From Actinoplanes sp. TBRC 11911 (GTDB lineage: Bacteria; Actinomycetota; Actinomycetes; Mycobacteriales; Micromonosporaceae): a stretch of DNA of 64,000 nucleotides. Made by a program: the position numbers and the translations under genes. Below are positions 24,772 to 33,336 of this stretch, one piece after another. Below the pieces are notes generated by a model. That model worked only from the letters and a program-made list of their open reading frames with translations, was not told the DNA's origin and did not search any database. The DNA lies in contig NZ_JABBNC010000012.1 of the NCBI RefSeq assembly GCF_012933445.1, forward strand, positions 62,001 through 126,000, in the 5' to 3' direction. Numbering within the stretch: position 1 is the stretch's first letter; each line of letters begins with the position of its first letter.

Positions 24772-25661
24772 GAGTTCTTCTCCACCCGATTCGTGTAGAT
24801 CAGGTACGGCACGATGACGATGGCGACCAGCAGCAACAGGACGATCGAGATCGCCGCCGCCTTGGCGTAGTCGCTGGTCAGCAGCGACTGCCAGACGTAG
24901 ATCGCGGGCACCTCGGTCAGCCACTGCGGACCGGAGACGCTCATGATCAGGTCGAACATCTTCATCGACATGTGGCCGATGATGATGAGCGCGGACAAGG
25001 CGACCGGGGTGAGCTGCGGAAAGATGACATTGCGATAAAGCCGGTACGTGCTCGCGCCGTCCATCGCCGCCGCCTCACGCAACTCGTGCGGAATGCCACG
25101 GAACCCTGCCAGGAACAGCGCCATGACGTACCCGGAAAGCTGCCAGACGGCCGGTATCGCCATCGATGCCATGCCCCAGGTCGGGTTGGTCCACCACGCG
25201 CTTTGCAGGAAGTCGAGGTGCATCGCGACGAAGACGGCGTTGAGGCCACCGGCGTTGTCGTCCATGTTCGGATTCATCAGCCAGCGCCACACCACGCCCG
25301 ACGCGACGAACGACACCGCCATCGGGAACAGGTAGACCGTACGGAAAAAGCCTTCGGCCCGGACGCCGCGCTCCAGAATGAAGGCCCAGAGCAGGCCGAA
25401 GAACATCGCCCCGACCAGGAACACGACGGTGAAGACGGCGAGGTTCTTCAGTGAGTGAACGAAGCGGTCCTGGATGTCGTTGGTGAACAGGTTCGTGTAG
25501 TTGTCGAGCCCGACGAAGCCCTTCGACCCCAGGGCGGTGTGCTCGTCGGAGACGGACACCTTCGTGGTCCAGGCGATCAGCCCGTAGACGAAAACGGCGA
25601 GCAGAATGAGCGACGGGGAGAGCAGCAACAGGCCCGGTCCCCAGTGCCGCAGGCGGCGCAT
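24768..25661 (-). CDS. Sugar ABC transporter permease (MalF-like)
   Basis: A 297-residue CUT1 permease (MRRLRHWGPGLLLLSPSLILLAVFVYGLIAWTT..., EAA loop ELREAAAMDGASTYRLYRNVIFPQLTPV). ATG 25661 has a clear GGAGCC ribosome site. It follows the substrate-binding gene after a strong intercistronic hairpin. Confidence 0.93.
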   Translation of the reverse strand: MRRLRHWGPGLLLLSPSLILLAVFVYGLIAWTTKVSVSDEHTALGSKGFVGLDNYTNLFTNDIQDRFVHSLKNLAVFTVVFLVGAMFFGLLWAFILERGVRAEGFFRTVYLFPMAVSFVASGVVWRWLMNPNMDDNAGGLNAVFVAMHLDFLQSAWWTNPTWGMASMAIPAVWQLSGYVMALFLAGFRGIPHELREAAAMDGASTYRLYRNVIFPQLTPVALSALIIIGHMSMKMFDLIMSVSGPQWLTEVPAIYVWQSLLTSDYAKAAAISIVLLLLVAIVIVPYLIYTNRVEKNS

Positions 25662-25677
25662 CAGGGCTCCTTTGCAA

Positions 25678-25702
25678 GGGCGGGGCCCCAAAAGCCCCGC
25701 CC
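25678..25702 (-). terminator. Intercistronic hairpin after the binding-protein gene
   Basis: GGGCGGGGC / GCCCCGCCC, a 9-bp perfect stem with a 7-base loop, between the binding-protein stop and the MalF-like ribosome site. Such hairpins usually stabilise or partly terminate the message so that binding protein is made in excess over permeases. Confidence 0.7.
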
Positions 25703-25710
25703 GATATCAA

Positions 25711-26973
25711 CTACTTCTTGGCGAACTGCTGCGCGGCGGCGGCGAGCGCCTTCTGCAGCGCGGCGGCGTCCTGCTTGGTGGAGTAGGCGCCCATCGCCGA
25801 GTTGGCGGCGCCCTGCCAGCCCTGCGAGCAGGCCGATCCGTGCGCACACGACGGCACCTGGGTCGCGGACTTCCAGTCGGCCATGGCCGCCTGCTGGTAC
25901 TTCGGGTAGTCGGCGGGCGCGGCGTCGGTACGGGCCGGGATCGAGCCCTTCTTGGTGTTGAACGCCTTCTGACCGTCGGCCGACCCGACCGTCTTCAGCC
26001 AGCACTTGGTGCCCTCGGCGTTCTTGGCGCCCTTCGGCAGCACGAACGAGTCGGCCAGCCACTGGAACGTGGTGCCGTTGCCCGGGAAGGTGAACCAGGC
26101 GTAGTCCTGGAAGCCCTTGGCGTCGAGGTCGGCGGCCTCCCAGTCACCCATCAGCTGGTACGCGGCCTTGCCGTCCATGACCAGCTTCTCGGCGTCGGTC
26201 CAGTCCAGGGCGTCGCGGTCGGTGTTGGTGTAGCTGAGCAGCTTGGTGAAGTCGCCGATCGCCTTGGTGACGTCCGGGCCGGCCCAGTCGGTCGAGCCGT
26301 TCCACAGCCCGGTGAACTTCTCCGCACCGAGGTCGGAGATCAGCACCGACTCGAACAGCATGAGCTGCGTCCAGTCCTTGCCCAGGGCCAGCGGCGACTG
26401 CACACCCTTGGCCTTCACCTTGTCCAAGTCGGCGATGAAGGCGGCCAGGTCGGTCGGGTCGGACGTGATGCCCGCGTCGGTGACGACCTTCTTGTTCGTC
26501 CACACCACGTTGGCCCGGTGGATGTTCGCCGGCACCGAGTAGATCTTGCCGTCCACCGTGAGGTTCTGGATCAGGCCGGGCGGGAACGCCTGCTTGAGGC
26601 CCCAGGTGTCGTAGTCGGCGCTGAGGTCCTCGACCTGACCGGCGTTGATGTAATCGGAGAGTTCGGCACCGGCGTGCGCCTGGAACGTGTCCGGCGGATC
26701 GCCCTGCTGCAACCGGGACGCGAGCACCGTCTTCGCGTTGGCGCCGGCACCGCCCGCGACCGCGCCGTTCACGAATTCCTGGCCCGCGCAGTCCTTGCCG
26801 AACTGCGAGACGAGACCGTCCAGGCCGGCCTTCTCACCGCCGTCGGCCCACCACGTGAAGACCTCGACCTTGGTGGAGCCGGAGCCTCCGTCGTCGCTGC
26901 CGCCACAGGCCGACGCGGTGAGCAACGCGGCGACCCCGACGACGGCGACAGCCGCCCTCTTCCCCCAGCGCAT
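25711..26973 (-). CDS. Sugar ABC transporter substrate-binding lipoprotein
   Basis: A 420-residue extracellular solute-binding protein (family 1). Signal and lipobox at the start (AAVAVVGVAALLTASACGG, lipidated Cys near residue 23) then a polar linker and KVEVFTWWADGGEKAGLDGLVSQFGKDC, typical of sugar binding. Later NIHRANVVWTNKKVV and MGDWEAADL. ATG 26973 is preceded by GGGAGATAACC. The operator TGACATCGATGTCA lies 22 bases upstream of the start, so expression is controlled by the LacI regulator encoded upstream. Oligosaccharide specificity unknown. Confidence 0.93.
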   Translation of the reverse strand: MRWGKRAAVAVVGVAALLTASACGGSDDGGSGSTKVEVFTWWADGGEKAGLDGLVSQFGKDCAGQEFVNGAVAGGAGANAKTVLASRLQQGDPPDTFQAHAGAELSDYINAGQVEDLSADYDTWGLKQAFPPGLIQNLTVDGKIYSVPANIHRANVVWTNKKVVTDAGITSDPTDLAAFIADLDKVKAKGVQSPLALGKDWTQLMLFESVLISDLGAEKFTGLWNGSTDWAGPDVTKAIGDFTKLLSYTNTDRDALDWTDAEKLVMDGKAAYQLMGDWEAADLDAKGFQDYAWFTFPGNGTTFQWLADSFVLPKGAKNAEGTKCWLKTVGSADGQKAFNTKKGSIPARTDAAPADYPKYQQAAMADWKSATQVPSCAHGSACSQGWQGAANSAMGAYSTKQDAAALQKALAAAAQQFAKK

Positions 26974-26994
26974 GGTTATCTCCCATCGAGACAT

Positions 26995-27008
26995 TGACAT
27001 CGATGTCA
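26995..27008. promoter_or_regulatory. LacI-type operator, site 1
   Basis: TGACATCGATGTCA, a perfect 14-bp palindrome 22 bases upstream of the sugar-binding lipoprotein start. Identical to the site at 29977 and one base from the site at 28131. A second 12-bp palindrome, ACCGTGCACGGT (27024-27035), is next to it. Confidence 0.8.
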
Positions 27009-27083
27009 CATAAGCTGGGGAGAACCGTGCACGGTGGACTGCCAAGAAGTCAACTGACGTGCGAAGATTTTCAGACGTAAATT

Positions 27084-28097
27084 TTATGGTCGTCGTTCCC
27101 CGGAGCCCCGGGGAATCACCGACGTCGAGATCACGATGGTCCGGGCCGGGCCGATGTGCCCGCTGATCCGCTCGTACGCCAACCGGGCCGCCTCCCGCCC
27201 GATAGCGCTCATGTCGTGCGCCACCACGGTCGTCCCGAGGACGTCGGCGAGGTCGAAGTCGTCGAAGCCGATCAGCGCCGGCGGGTCGGCGACATCGCGC
27301 ATGGCCCGCAGCGCGCCGGTGGTCAGCCGGTTGTTCGTGGTGAAGACCGCGCTGGGCGGCCGCTCCCCGGCGAGAAGATCGCGCACGGTCTGCTCGGCGT
27401 GCCGCACATCATGGACGTCCGTACGCAGGTAGGGCTCCCACGCCGTGTTTCCGGCCGCCCGCATCGCGCCCACAAAACCGTCGATGCGCCCGCGCTGCGG
27501 TGCGACCTGGGCCAGGTCGGCAACCAAGGCAATACGACGATGCCCGTACGCCAACAGGTGCTCGCCGGCCTTCTCCGCCCCGCCCACGTTGTCGATGAGG
27601 ACGGCGTCGGCGGCGAGCCCGTCCGGCGGGCGGTCCAGGAAGACGAACGGCACCCCGCGGTTGCCCTCGATCGCCAGGTATTCGTGGTCCTGGCCGCTCG
27701 GGATCACCAGCAGCGCCCGCACCCGCCGCTCGAGGAAGGCGTCGACCAGGTTGCGCTCCAGCGCGGCGTCCTCGTCGTTGTTGGCGGTGACCAGCAGCAG
27801 GCCGTGCTGACGCAGCTCGCGCTCGATGCCGCTGGCCACCGCCGAGTAGAACGGGTTGGTCAGGTCGCCGCTGACCAGGCCGACGAGCGCGCTGGTGGCG
27901 CCACGGCGAAGCTCCCGGGCGATGCCGTTGAGCCGGTACCCGAGCATGTCGGCGGCGTCGCGCACCCGGCGCCCGGTGGACGGGGCGACGTTGGGCTCAC
28001 GGTTCAACGCGCGGGACGCCGTCTTGAGGCTGACACCGGCGAGGGCAGCGACCTGTGTCAGCGTCGGCCGGCGCGCGGCCGGATCGTCGGCGGACAT
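27084..28097 (-). CDS. LacI-family regulator of the sugar importer
   Basis: A 337-residue LacI-type repressor: HTH PTLTQVAALAGVSLKTASRALN (residues 11-32) with hinge APSTGRRVRDAADMLGYRLNGIAREL, then a sugar-binding periplasmic-type domain (ALVGLVSGDLTNPFYSAVASGIEREL..., GFDDFDLADVLGTTVV). ATG 28097. Its own promoter region carries the operator at 28131, and the importer and PPOX genes carry others, so it forms a small regulon. Effector unknown, probably the imported sugar. Confidence 0.93.
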   Translation of the reverse strand: MSADDPAARRPTLTQVAALAGVSLKTASRALNREPNVAPSTGRRVRDAADMLGYRLNGIARELRRGATSALVGLVSGDLTNPFYSAVASGIERELRQHGLLLVTANNDEDAALERNLVDAFLERRVRALLVIPSGQDHEYLAIEGNRGVPFVFLDRPPDGLAADAVLIDNVGGAEKAGEHLLAYGHRRIALVADLAQVAPQRGRIDGFVGAMRAAGNTAWEPYLRTDVHDVRHAEQTVRDLLAGERPPSAVFTTNNRLTTGALRAMRDVADPPALIGFDDFDLADVLGTTVVAHDMSAIGREAARLAYERISGHIGPARTIVISTSVIPRGSGERRP

Positions 28098-28130
28098 AGT
28101 GCTCCTCGTTGCCGGGCCGGGCACTCATTA

Positions 28131-28144
28131 TGACATCGATGTCT
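28131..28144. promoter_or_regulatory. LacI-type operator, site 2
   Basis: TGACATCGATGTCT, one base from the perfect palindrome, 34 bases upstream of the lacI-type gene. Supports autoregulation. Confidence 0.75.
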
Positions 28145-28301
28145 TCTCGACCTCGGTCCCTAGGGCCTCCGGGGTCATGTCGCGCGTCGGGAGCGATCTG
28201 GATCACGGATTGTCAAAATTGTTGACCCTTCGGCTTCGTTCGATCGGGGTACGTCAAACGGGCCATAGCTCACGATCGATCCCGATGGGCAGAATCGGGG
28301 T

Positions 28302-29480
28302 ATGAACGCGCCTGGGGACTCCGCGTTGATCGTCGTGCTGCTCGCCGTCTTCGTCGCTTGTGCCGCGTACGCCGCGGGCCGCATTCACCAGCGGTGGCAG
28401 GCGGCGCAGGATCGCGAGGAGGCGTACCGCGACGGCTACGAGAACGGCACGAGCAATGTGTTCAGCACGGCGGTGCGCATGCTCGGCCCCAAAAGGTCGG
28501 CACGAGGCGCCGCGCCGGTGCGGACCGCTGCCGACCGGGGCCCGAGCGCAGTCCAGAACCCGAACGCAGTCCCGAACCCGAACGCAGGCTCAGGCTCGAA
28601 CGGAGGCCCAGGCCCGAACGCAGGCTCAGGCCCGAACGCAGGCCCAAGCCCGAACCCGAACGCGGATCCGGGCCCGGACGAGGCAACGCCGACCGAGCCA
28701 TCAGCCTCACTGGAAAAGCCAGACCAGGCGAAAAAGTACGAAAAATCGGATTTCTCCCGCGGCGTTGCCAGCGATGCTGGCGGCGCGTTGCGGGGCGGCG
28801 ACAGCGATGCTGGTGGCGGGTTGCGGGGCGGCGGCAGCGATGCTTTGCGCAGGCTGCGCGGCGGCGATAGTGGTGCTGGTCGCGGGCTACCGGGCGGCGG
28901 CAGCGATGCTGGTCGCGAGCTGCAAGGCGGCGAGGCCAGCGGCCGCCGAGCGGGTTCGCCCCCAGCATTGGGTTTCCCCGCACCCCAACCCCCGCCCCCG
29001 TACGCGATCACCGAGCCGAGCGCCGTCGGCGGCGTCTTCTACCAGCGACTACGCGACCCTCGCACCATCGACGGCGAGCCGCCGGTGATGGGCGAGCGCC
29101 CGACCATGCCGCACCCCCGCACGGAAGCCGGTGCGCCAAACGCGAATCTTGACGAGTCCGGCGAAGCGAAGCGACCCGAGGTCATCAAAATTCGCGAAGG
29201 TGACGAGCCGGTAGCGAGGCGCCGGGGCGGGCACCGGGCCAAGCCGCCCGAAGAGGACACGACCATCAACCAGGCCGTGGCGACCGACAGCGAAGCCGCC
29301 GACACCCAGCCAGGCACCTCATCCGGCCGGCACACGGTGCCGGACGAACTGGTCCGGGCCACCACCTATCGACTACCCCCGGACCGGATCTTCCGGGCCA
29401 AGGTCAAGGAGAGCACCCCGCTACCGGACGAGCCGACGACCCGGCTTCCGTCCGTCCCGAAGCCCCGCGACGAGTCGTGA
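28302..29480 (+). CDS. Membrane-anchored low-complexity repeat protein
   Basis: A 392-residue protein with one N-terminal membrane helix (SALIVVLLAVFVACAAYAAG, about 7-26), a short basic-acidic helix, then disordered low-complexity regions. Residues about 83-125 are Asn-Pro-Asn-Ala/Gly-Ser-Gly repeats; residues about 155-210 hold five 11-residue repeats of the form SDAGGxLRGGG. The C-terminal third is charged and Pro-rich with two Tyr-containing stretches. No domain is recognised. ATG 28302 starts after GGGGT. It is divergent from the LacI gene. Repeat number may vary between strains. Confidence 0.75.
   Translation: MNAPGDSALIVVLLAVFVACAAYAAGRIHQRWQAAQDREEAYRDGYENGTSNVFSTAVRMLGPKRSARGAAPVRTAADRGPSAVQNPNAVPNPNAGSGSNGGPGPNAGSGPNAGPSPNPNADPGPDEATPTEPSASLEKPDQAKKYEKSDFSRGVASDAGGALRGGDSDAGGGLRGGGSDALRRLRGGDSGAGRGLPGGGSDAGRELQGGEASGRRAGSPPALGFPAPQPPPPYAITEPSAVGGVFYQRLRDPRTIDGEPPVMGERPTMPHPRTEAGAPNANLDESGEAKRPEVIKIREGDEPVARRRGGHRAKPPEEDTTINQAVATDSEAADTQPGTSSGRHTVPDELVRATTYRLPPDRIFRAKVKESTPLPDEPTTRLPSVPKPRDES
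28770..28935 (+). repeat. 33-bp in-frame tandem repeats
   Basis: Five units of about 33 bp (AGCGATGCTGG... with GGCGGC) encode the SDAGG-type 11-residue repeats inside the 28302-29480 gene. They are imperfect, diverging after the first two. Confidence 0.8.
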
Positions 29481-29485
29481 AACGC

Positions 29486-29920
29486 TCAGCGATATAACCC
29501 GTACAGCCGCTCCACCCGGATCCGGAACACCACCCGAGCGTCGGCGACCATCGCCGCGCGGAACTCGTCCCAGTCCGGGTGCTCCTTGTCGCCGGCCAGC
29601 CGGTACACATCGATCAGTTCCTCGACCGTGCCGTCGTCCGGCTCGGTGGACGGCTTGCTGACCTCGGCCGAGCCCTCGGCCACCGCGTAGCTCCAGCCGC
29701 CCGGACCGGTGACCTTCAGGCTGACCCGGGGGTCGCGGAGCGCGTTGTGCACCTTGGCCAGCGTGGCCCGCGTGGAGAATCGGATCACCCGGTCGTGACC
29801 GCCGTACGGCCCGGCGGCGTACAGGATGTCGGACAGCTGCGGCCGCCCGTTCTTCTTGATCGTGGCAAGCGTCCCGAGGTGGGTGCCGGTGACGAGACCC
29901 CACAGTTGTTGCTCAGACAT
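29486..29920 (-). CDS. PPOX-class FMN/F420 oxidoreductase
   Basis: A 144-residue split-barrel flavoprotein: LWGLVTGTHLGTLATIKKNGRPQLSDILYAAGP..., VIRFSTRATLAKVHNALRDPRVSLKVTGPGGWSYAVAEGSAEV, EELIDVYRLAGDKEHPDWDEFRAAM, the common TIGR03618-like layout of actinobacterial F420-dependent reductases. ATG 29920. The identical LacI-type operator lies 57 bases upstream, suggesting it belongs to the sugar regulon; why a PPOX enzyme would is unknown. The C-terminus runs tail-to-tail with the repeat protein, six bases apart. Confidence 0.85.
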   Translation of the reverse strand: MSEQQLWGLVTGTHLGTLATIKKNGRPQLSDILYAAGPYGGHDRVIRFSTRATLAKVHNALRDPRVSLKVTGPGGWSYAVAEGSAEVSKPSTEPDDGTVEELIDVYRLAGDKEHPDWDEFRAAMVADARVVFRIRVERLYGLYR

Positions 29921-29976
29921 GCAACGACAGTAGTGCGGCGTCCACGGTGGCCGGAAACCCACACGTTCGCTCACCA

Positions 29977-29990
29977 TGACATCGATGTCA
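29977..29990. promoter_or_regulatory. LacI-type operator, site 3
   Basis: TGACATCGATGTCA, identical to site 1, between the divergent PPOX gene (57 bases away) and the kinase-like gene. A weaker palindrome AATTCA-N7-TGAATT (30041-30059) is closer to the latter. Confidence 0.7.
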
Positions 29991-30058
29991 CGAAGTGCTT
30001 GTGTTCGGCACCTGGCTGGGGTTATGTTCTTCCTGGCCAAATTCACCCATGTTGAATT

Positions 30059-30994
30059 GTGTTCATATCTATGCTCCCTTCCTGGGTGTCCGGGTGGTGC
30101 TCCGACCACCTCGGTTCCACGCCCGTCGACGTGCTCCACGAGTCCGTGCACATGTCCGAAGTGTTCGGCCTGCGGCTCGCCGACGGCCGCCTGGTCGCGG
30201 TGAAGTCCCGTGCGTCACAGAACGGGCGCGAGGCCACCTGCATCGAGGTGCAGCGTTTCCTTTCGGCCGAGGGTTTTCCGGCGGCCGCCCCGCTGACCGG
30301 TGTGTCGGTGGAGGCCGGCCGGGCCACGCACGCCGAGGAATGGCGGCCGGGCGGCACGCTGCGGCGCGGCGACGACCCGGCCACCGCCCGCCTGTTCGCG
30401 CGGCTGCTGGCGCGTCTGACCACGTTGGCCGCGGACATCCAGGTGGGCGGCAAAGAACCGGGTGCGATCCAGCCGCCGCTGCCGAACCCGGAGTGGACCC
30501 GCTGGGACCACGACGGCCCCGGCGTCTGGCCGTTCCCCGGCGACCGCGACCACCTGATCCCGGTGCTGGTCGCCGACGCGGCGCAACGCATCCGGGACCG
30601 TCTCGCCGTCGTCTACCTGCCGCGCGTGCTGGGCCACGCCGACTGGGAGACGCAGAACATGCGCTGGCACGGCGACGAGCCGTGGATCGTGCACGACTGG
30701 GACAGCCTGGCGTGGCTGCCCGAGGCCGCGATAGCGGGCGCGGCGTCCGGCGCGTTCGCCAGCGCCGAGGTTCCGACGCTGGCGCCGGTGGCCAGCTCGG
30801 TTGCGTTCCTGGAGGAGTACCAGCGGCGGCGCGGCCGGCGCTTCGACGACAACGAGATCGAGGTCGCCTGGGCCGCGAGCCTGTGGCTGGCCCTGCACAA
30901 CGCCCGCGGCGAGGCGGTGCGCGGCGAGCCCGCGGTGGCGCTGGCCGCCGTCCAGGACCAGGCCGAGCAGCGCCTGGAACTCGCGGGGGCGTAG
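30059..30994 (+). CDS. Aminoglycoside-phosphotransferase-like kinase
   Basis: A 311-residue APH/choline-kinase-fold protein. Core motifs: HMSEVFGLRLADGRLVAVKSRAS (ATP lobe), the catalytic loop VLGHADWETQNMRWHGDEPWIVHDWDSLAWLPEAAI (HxDxxxxN and DWD), and RFDDNEIEVAWAASLWLALHNARGEA. It phosphorylates a small-molecule hydroxyl; substrate unknown and not necessarily an antibiotic. The first in-frame codon is GTG 30059; ATG 30071 is as likely. No resistance-gene context is visible. Confidence 0.8.
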   Translation: MFISMLPSWVSGWCSDHLGSTPVDVLHESVHMSEVFGLRLADGRLVAVKSRASQNGREATCIEVQRFLSAEGFPAAAPLTGVSVEAGRATHAEEWRPGGTLRRGDDPATARLFARLLARLTTLAADIQVGGKEPGAIQPPLPNPEWTRWDHDGPGVWPFPGDRDHLIPVLVADAAQRIRDRLAVVYLPRVLGHADWETQNMRWHGDEPWIVHDWDSLAWLPEAAIAGAASGAFASAEVPTLAPVASSVAFLEEYQRRRGRRFDDNEIEVAWAASLWLALHNARGEAVRGEPAVALAAVQDQAEQRLELAGA

Positions 30995-30997
30995 CGC

Positions 30998-31531
30998 CTA
31001 GGTGAGCTCCCGCCAGAACCCGACCGTCACGGGCCGCGCCACCGACGACGCCGCACCCAGGCCGAATTCGCGGAACAGCCAGTCGTCCAGGTCGGCCCCG
31101 TAATACACCACGTCGGTCTGATAGATCGACAGCACCGGATGCGCTCGCGGCCCACCCGGCAGGTAGCGGTGCGAATAGACCGGGACCATCCGCGGCACCG
31201 TCATCAGGTACCGCCGCGCCACCGCCGCGGCCGCCTCGTCCCCGGCCGGGCGCGCACCCCACCCCTCGTACCAGAAGGAATTCTCGGCGACGTCGAACAG
31301 GACGCCCTCGATCGGCCAGGCCAGCCGGTCGCGCAGGGCCGTGCGGTCCGGGTCGCGCCAGTCCGGCCAGCCCCGGCCGGTGGGCACGCCGGCCGCGAGG
31401 AAGCCACGATGATCGGGGGCGAAGGTGAAGCCGAACTCGCGCTCGATCGCGTCCAGCTCGGTTACGGTGAGCCCGGCGGCGATGGGGAAACGGCCGGAGG
31501 CGGCAAGTAGTTCCGCAGCGGTCACGCGCAT
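30998..31531 (-). CDS. SMI1/KNR4 (SUKH) family protein
   Basis: A 177-residue SUKH-superfamily protein: GLTVTELDAIEREFGFTFAPDHRGFLAAGVPTGRGWPDWRDP is the diagnostic start. SUKH proteins are common immunity proteins against secreted nuclease toxins, but many in actinomycetes stand alone. No toxin gene is adjacent. It converges with the kinase-like gene (three-base gap). Confidence 0.85.
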   Translation of the reverse strand: MRVTAAELLAASGRFPIAAGLTVTELDAIEREFGFTFAPDHRGFLAAGVPTGRGWPDWRDPDRTALRDRLAWPIEGVLFDVAENSFWYEGWGARPAGDEAAAAVARRYLMTVPRMVPVYSHRYLPGGPRAHPVLSIYQTDVVYYGADLDDWLFREFGLGAASSVARPVTVGFWRELT

Positions 31532-31567
31532 ACCTTATTTGGTGTACGCCGTACTCGGGAGGTGGCC

Positions 31568-32689
31568 ATGGAGGTGACCGCCGCCGGACGACGCGCCGCC
31601 CTGCCCCGGGCCCTTAGCGTCCCGGCCATGACCAGATTCATCGCACCCGCATTGACCCTGATCGGCGTGCCGGTCGGTCTCGTGGCCACCGGCGGCAACA
31701 CGCAGACGGTGATGACTTTGTCACTGGCCGTCTGGCTTGCTGTTCTTGCTTTCTTCGTACGGCGTTGGCCGCTCACCGTCGCGATCATCTCCCTGTTGTC
31801 CGTGGCTGCGTTCCGGACGGCCGACCTGATCGGGTCCGGCTGGGTCTGGCCCGCCACGGCGGCGTTCGTCGCGCTGGCCCTGGCCGGCCGGCTACGCGCC
31901 GCGATCGTCACCGCCCTCGTCGCGTTGACCTTCGGCTTCGCGTGGGACGCCTTCACCGCTCTCGACCATGGACCGGAGTGGGCCCTGGTGCACGTCGGCG
32001 GCGAGAAACTGTGGCTGGTGGCGGTGCTGGCAGCCGGCGTGGCGTACCGGAACAACCTGCGCTGGCGTGACGAGCTGGCCCACCGCCTGGCCGAGGACGG
32101 CCGGCGACGCCGGGCCGAGGAGCGCGTGGAGATCGCGCGCGATCTGCACGACGTGGTGTCGCACACGCTGGCCGTGGTGGGCGTGCACCTGAACGTGGCG
32201 CTGGACGCGTTCGACGCGGACCCGGCCGAGGCGCGCGAGTCGCTCAAGCTGGCTCAGGACGTCCGGGGCCGGGCGATGACCGACCTGAAGTCGCTGGTGG
32301 ACGTGCTGCACGACGGCCCGGTGGCCGGCCTGGACGGCTTGGACCGCCTGGTCGAGCAGGTGCGCTCCCCCGGGCTTTCGGTGTCGCTCAACGAGTTCGG
32401 CGAACGCGCCGACGTGGCCGCGCCGGTGGCGACCGCGGTGTTCCGGGTGGTGCAGGAGTCGCTGACCAACACGGTCCGGCACGCGTCGGCCTCGCACGTC
32501 ACCGTGACGATCCGGTATGCGGCGGCCGGCGTGGTGGTGGACGTGCGCGACGACGGGCACGGCGCGGACGCGATGGTCGACGGCAACGGGATCACCGGCA
32601 TGCGCGGCCGGGTGGCGGCGCTGGGCGGGGCGCTCACGGCCGGTCCGGCGGACGGCGGATTCCAGGTACGGGCGACGATCCCGCAATGA
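31568..32689 (+). CDS. NarL-type sensor histidine kinase
   Basis: A 373-residue membrane kinase. Four to five helices in residues 21-160, then HisKA_3 with H194 in EIARDLHDVVSHTLAVVGVHL, and an HATPase domain (VQESLTNTVRHASASHV, VRDDGHGAD, GNGITGMRGRV). ATG 31568 has GGAGG six bases upstream; ATG 31628 is an alternative that begins at the first helix. Its stop overlaps the regulator start (ATGA). Confidence 0.92.
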   Translation: MEVTAAGRRAALPRALSVPAMTRFIAPALTLIGVPVGLVATGGNTQTVMTLSLAVWLAVLAFFVRRWPLTVAIISLLSVAAFRTADLIGSGWVWPATAAFVALALAGRLRAAIVTALVALTFGFAWDAFTALDHGPEWALVHVGGEKLWLVAVLAAGVAYRNNLRWRDELAHRLAEDGRRRRAEERVEIARDLHDVVSHTLAVVGVHLNVALDAFDADPAEARESLKLAQDVRGRAMTDLKSLVDVLHDGPVAGLDGLDRLVEQVRSPGLSVSLNEFGERADVAAPVATAVFRVVQESLTNTVRHASASHVTVTIRYAAAGVVVDVRDDGHGADAMVDGNGITGMRGRVAALGGALTAGPADGGFQVRATIPQ

Positions 32690-33336
32690 CGATCTCCGTG
32701 CTTCTCGCCGACGACCAGCATCTCGTACGGGCCGGATTCCGGAGTTTGCTCCGGCGCGATCGGGACATCGCGGTCGTCGGCGAGGCCGGCACCGGCGACG
32801 AGGCCGTGCGGGCCGCCCGCGACCTGCGGCCGGACGTGATCCTGATGGACATCCGGATGCCCGGCATGGACGGCATCACGGCGACGAAGGAGATCCTCGC
32901 CTTCTGCGACGCCCGGATCATCATCCTGACGACGTTCGAGACCGACGAGTACGTGTTCGCGGCGCTGGCGGCCGGGGCGAGCGGCTTCCTGACCAAGGAG
33001 ATCGATCCGGACGGGCTGCGCCGGGCGGTGCGCGTGGTGGCCGACGGTGACGCCCTGCTCTCGCCGAGCGTCACCCGCCGCGTGGTCGGCCAGTTCGCGC
33101 ACCGCCCGGTCCCGGCGGCGGCAACCGACGGGGGAAACCGCCTGGCCGTGTTGACCGAGCGGGAACGTGAGGTGGTCCGCCTGGTGGCGACCGGCCTGTC
33201 CAACGACGACATCGCCCGCGAGCTGGTGATCAGCCCGCTGACCGCGAAGACGCACATCACCCGGGCGATCACCAAGCTGGGCGTCCGGGACCGCGTCCAG
33301 CTGGTGATCATCGCCTTCGAGGACGGCCTGGTTTAG
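32686..33336 (+). CDS. NarL/LuxR-type response regulator
   Basis: A 216-residue regulator: receiver domain with phospho-acceptor D55 (VILMDIRMPGMDG) and LuxR-type HTH (LTEREREVVRLVATGLSNDDIARELVISPLTAKTHI). Partner of the kinase just upstream. Targets unknown; the operon has no transport genes. Confidence 0.93.
   Translation: MTISVLLADDQHLVRAGFRSLLRRDRDIAVVGEAGTGDEAVRAARDLRPDVILMDIRMPGMDGITATKEILAFCDARIIILTTFETDEYVFAALAAGASGFLTKEIDPDGLRRAVRVVADGDALLSPSVTRRVVGQFAHRPVPAAATDGGNRLAVLTEREREVVRLVATGLSNDDIARELVISPLTAKTHITRAITKLGVRDRVQLVIIAFEDGLV

Noticed and set aside
30041-30059. AATTCACCCATGTTGAATT as an operator
   Set aside because: The arms are only six bases with a mismatched centre and no regulator is linked, so it is noted but not listed as a feature.
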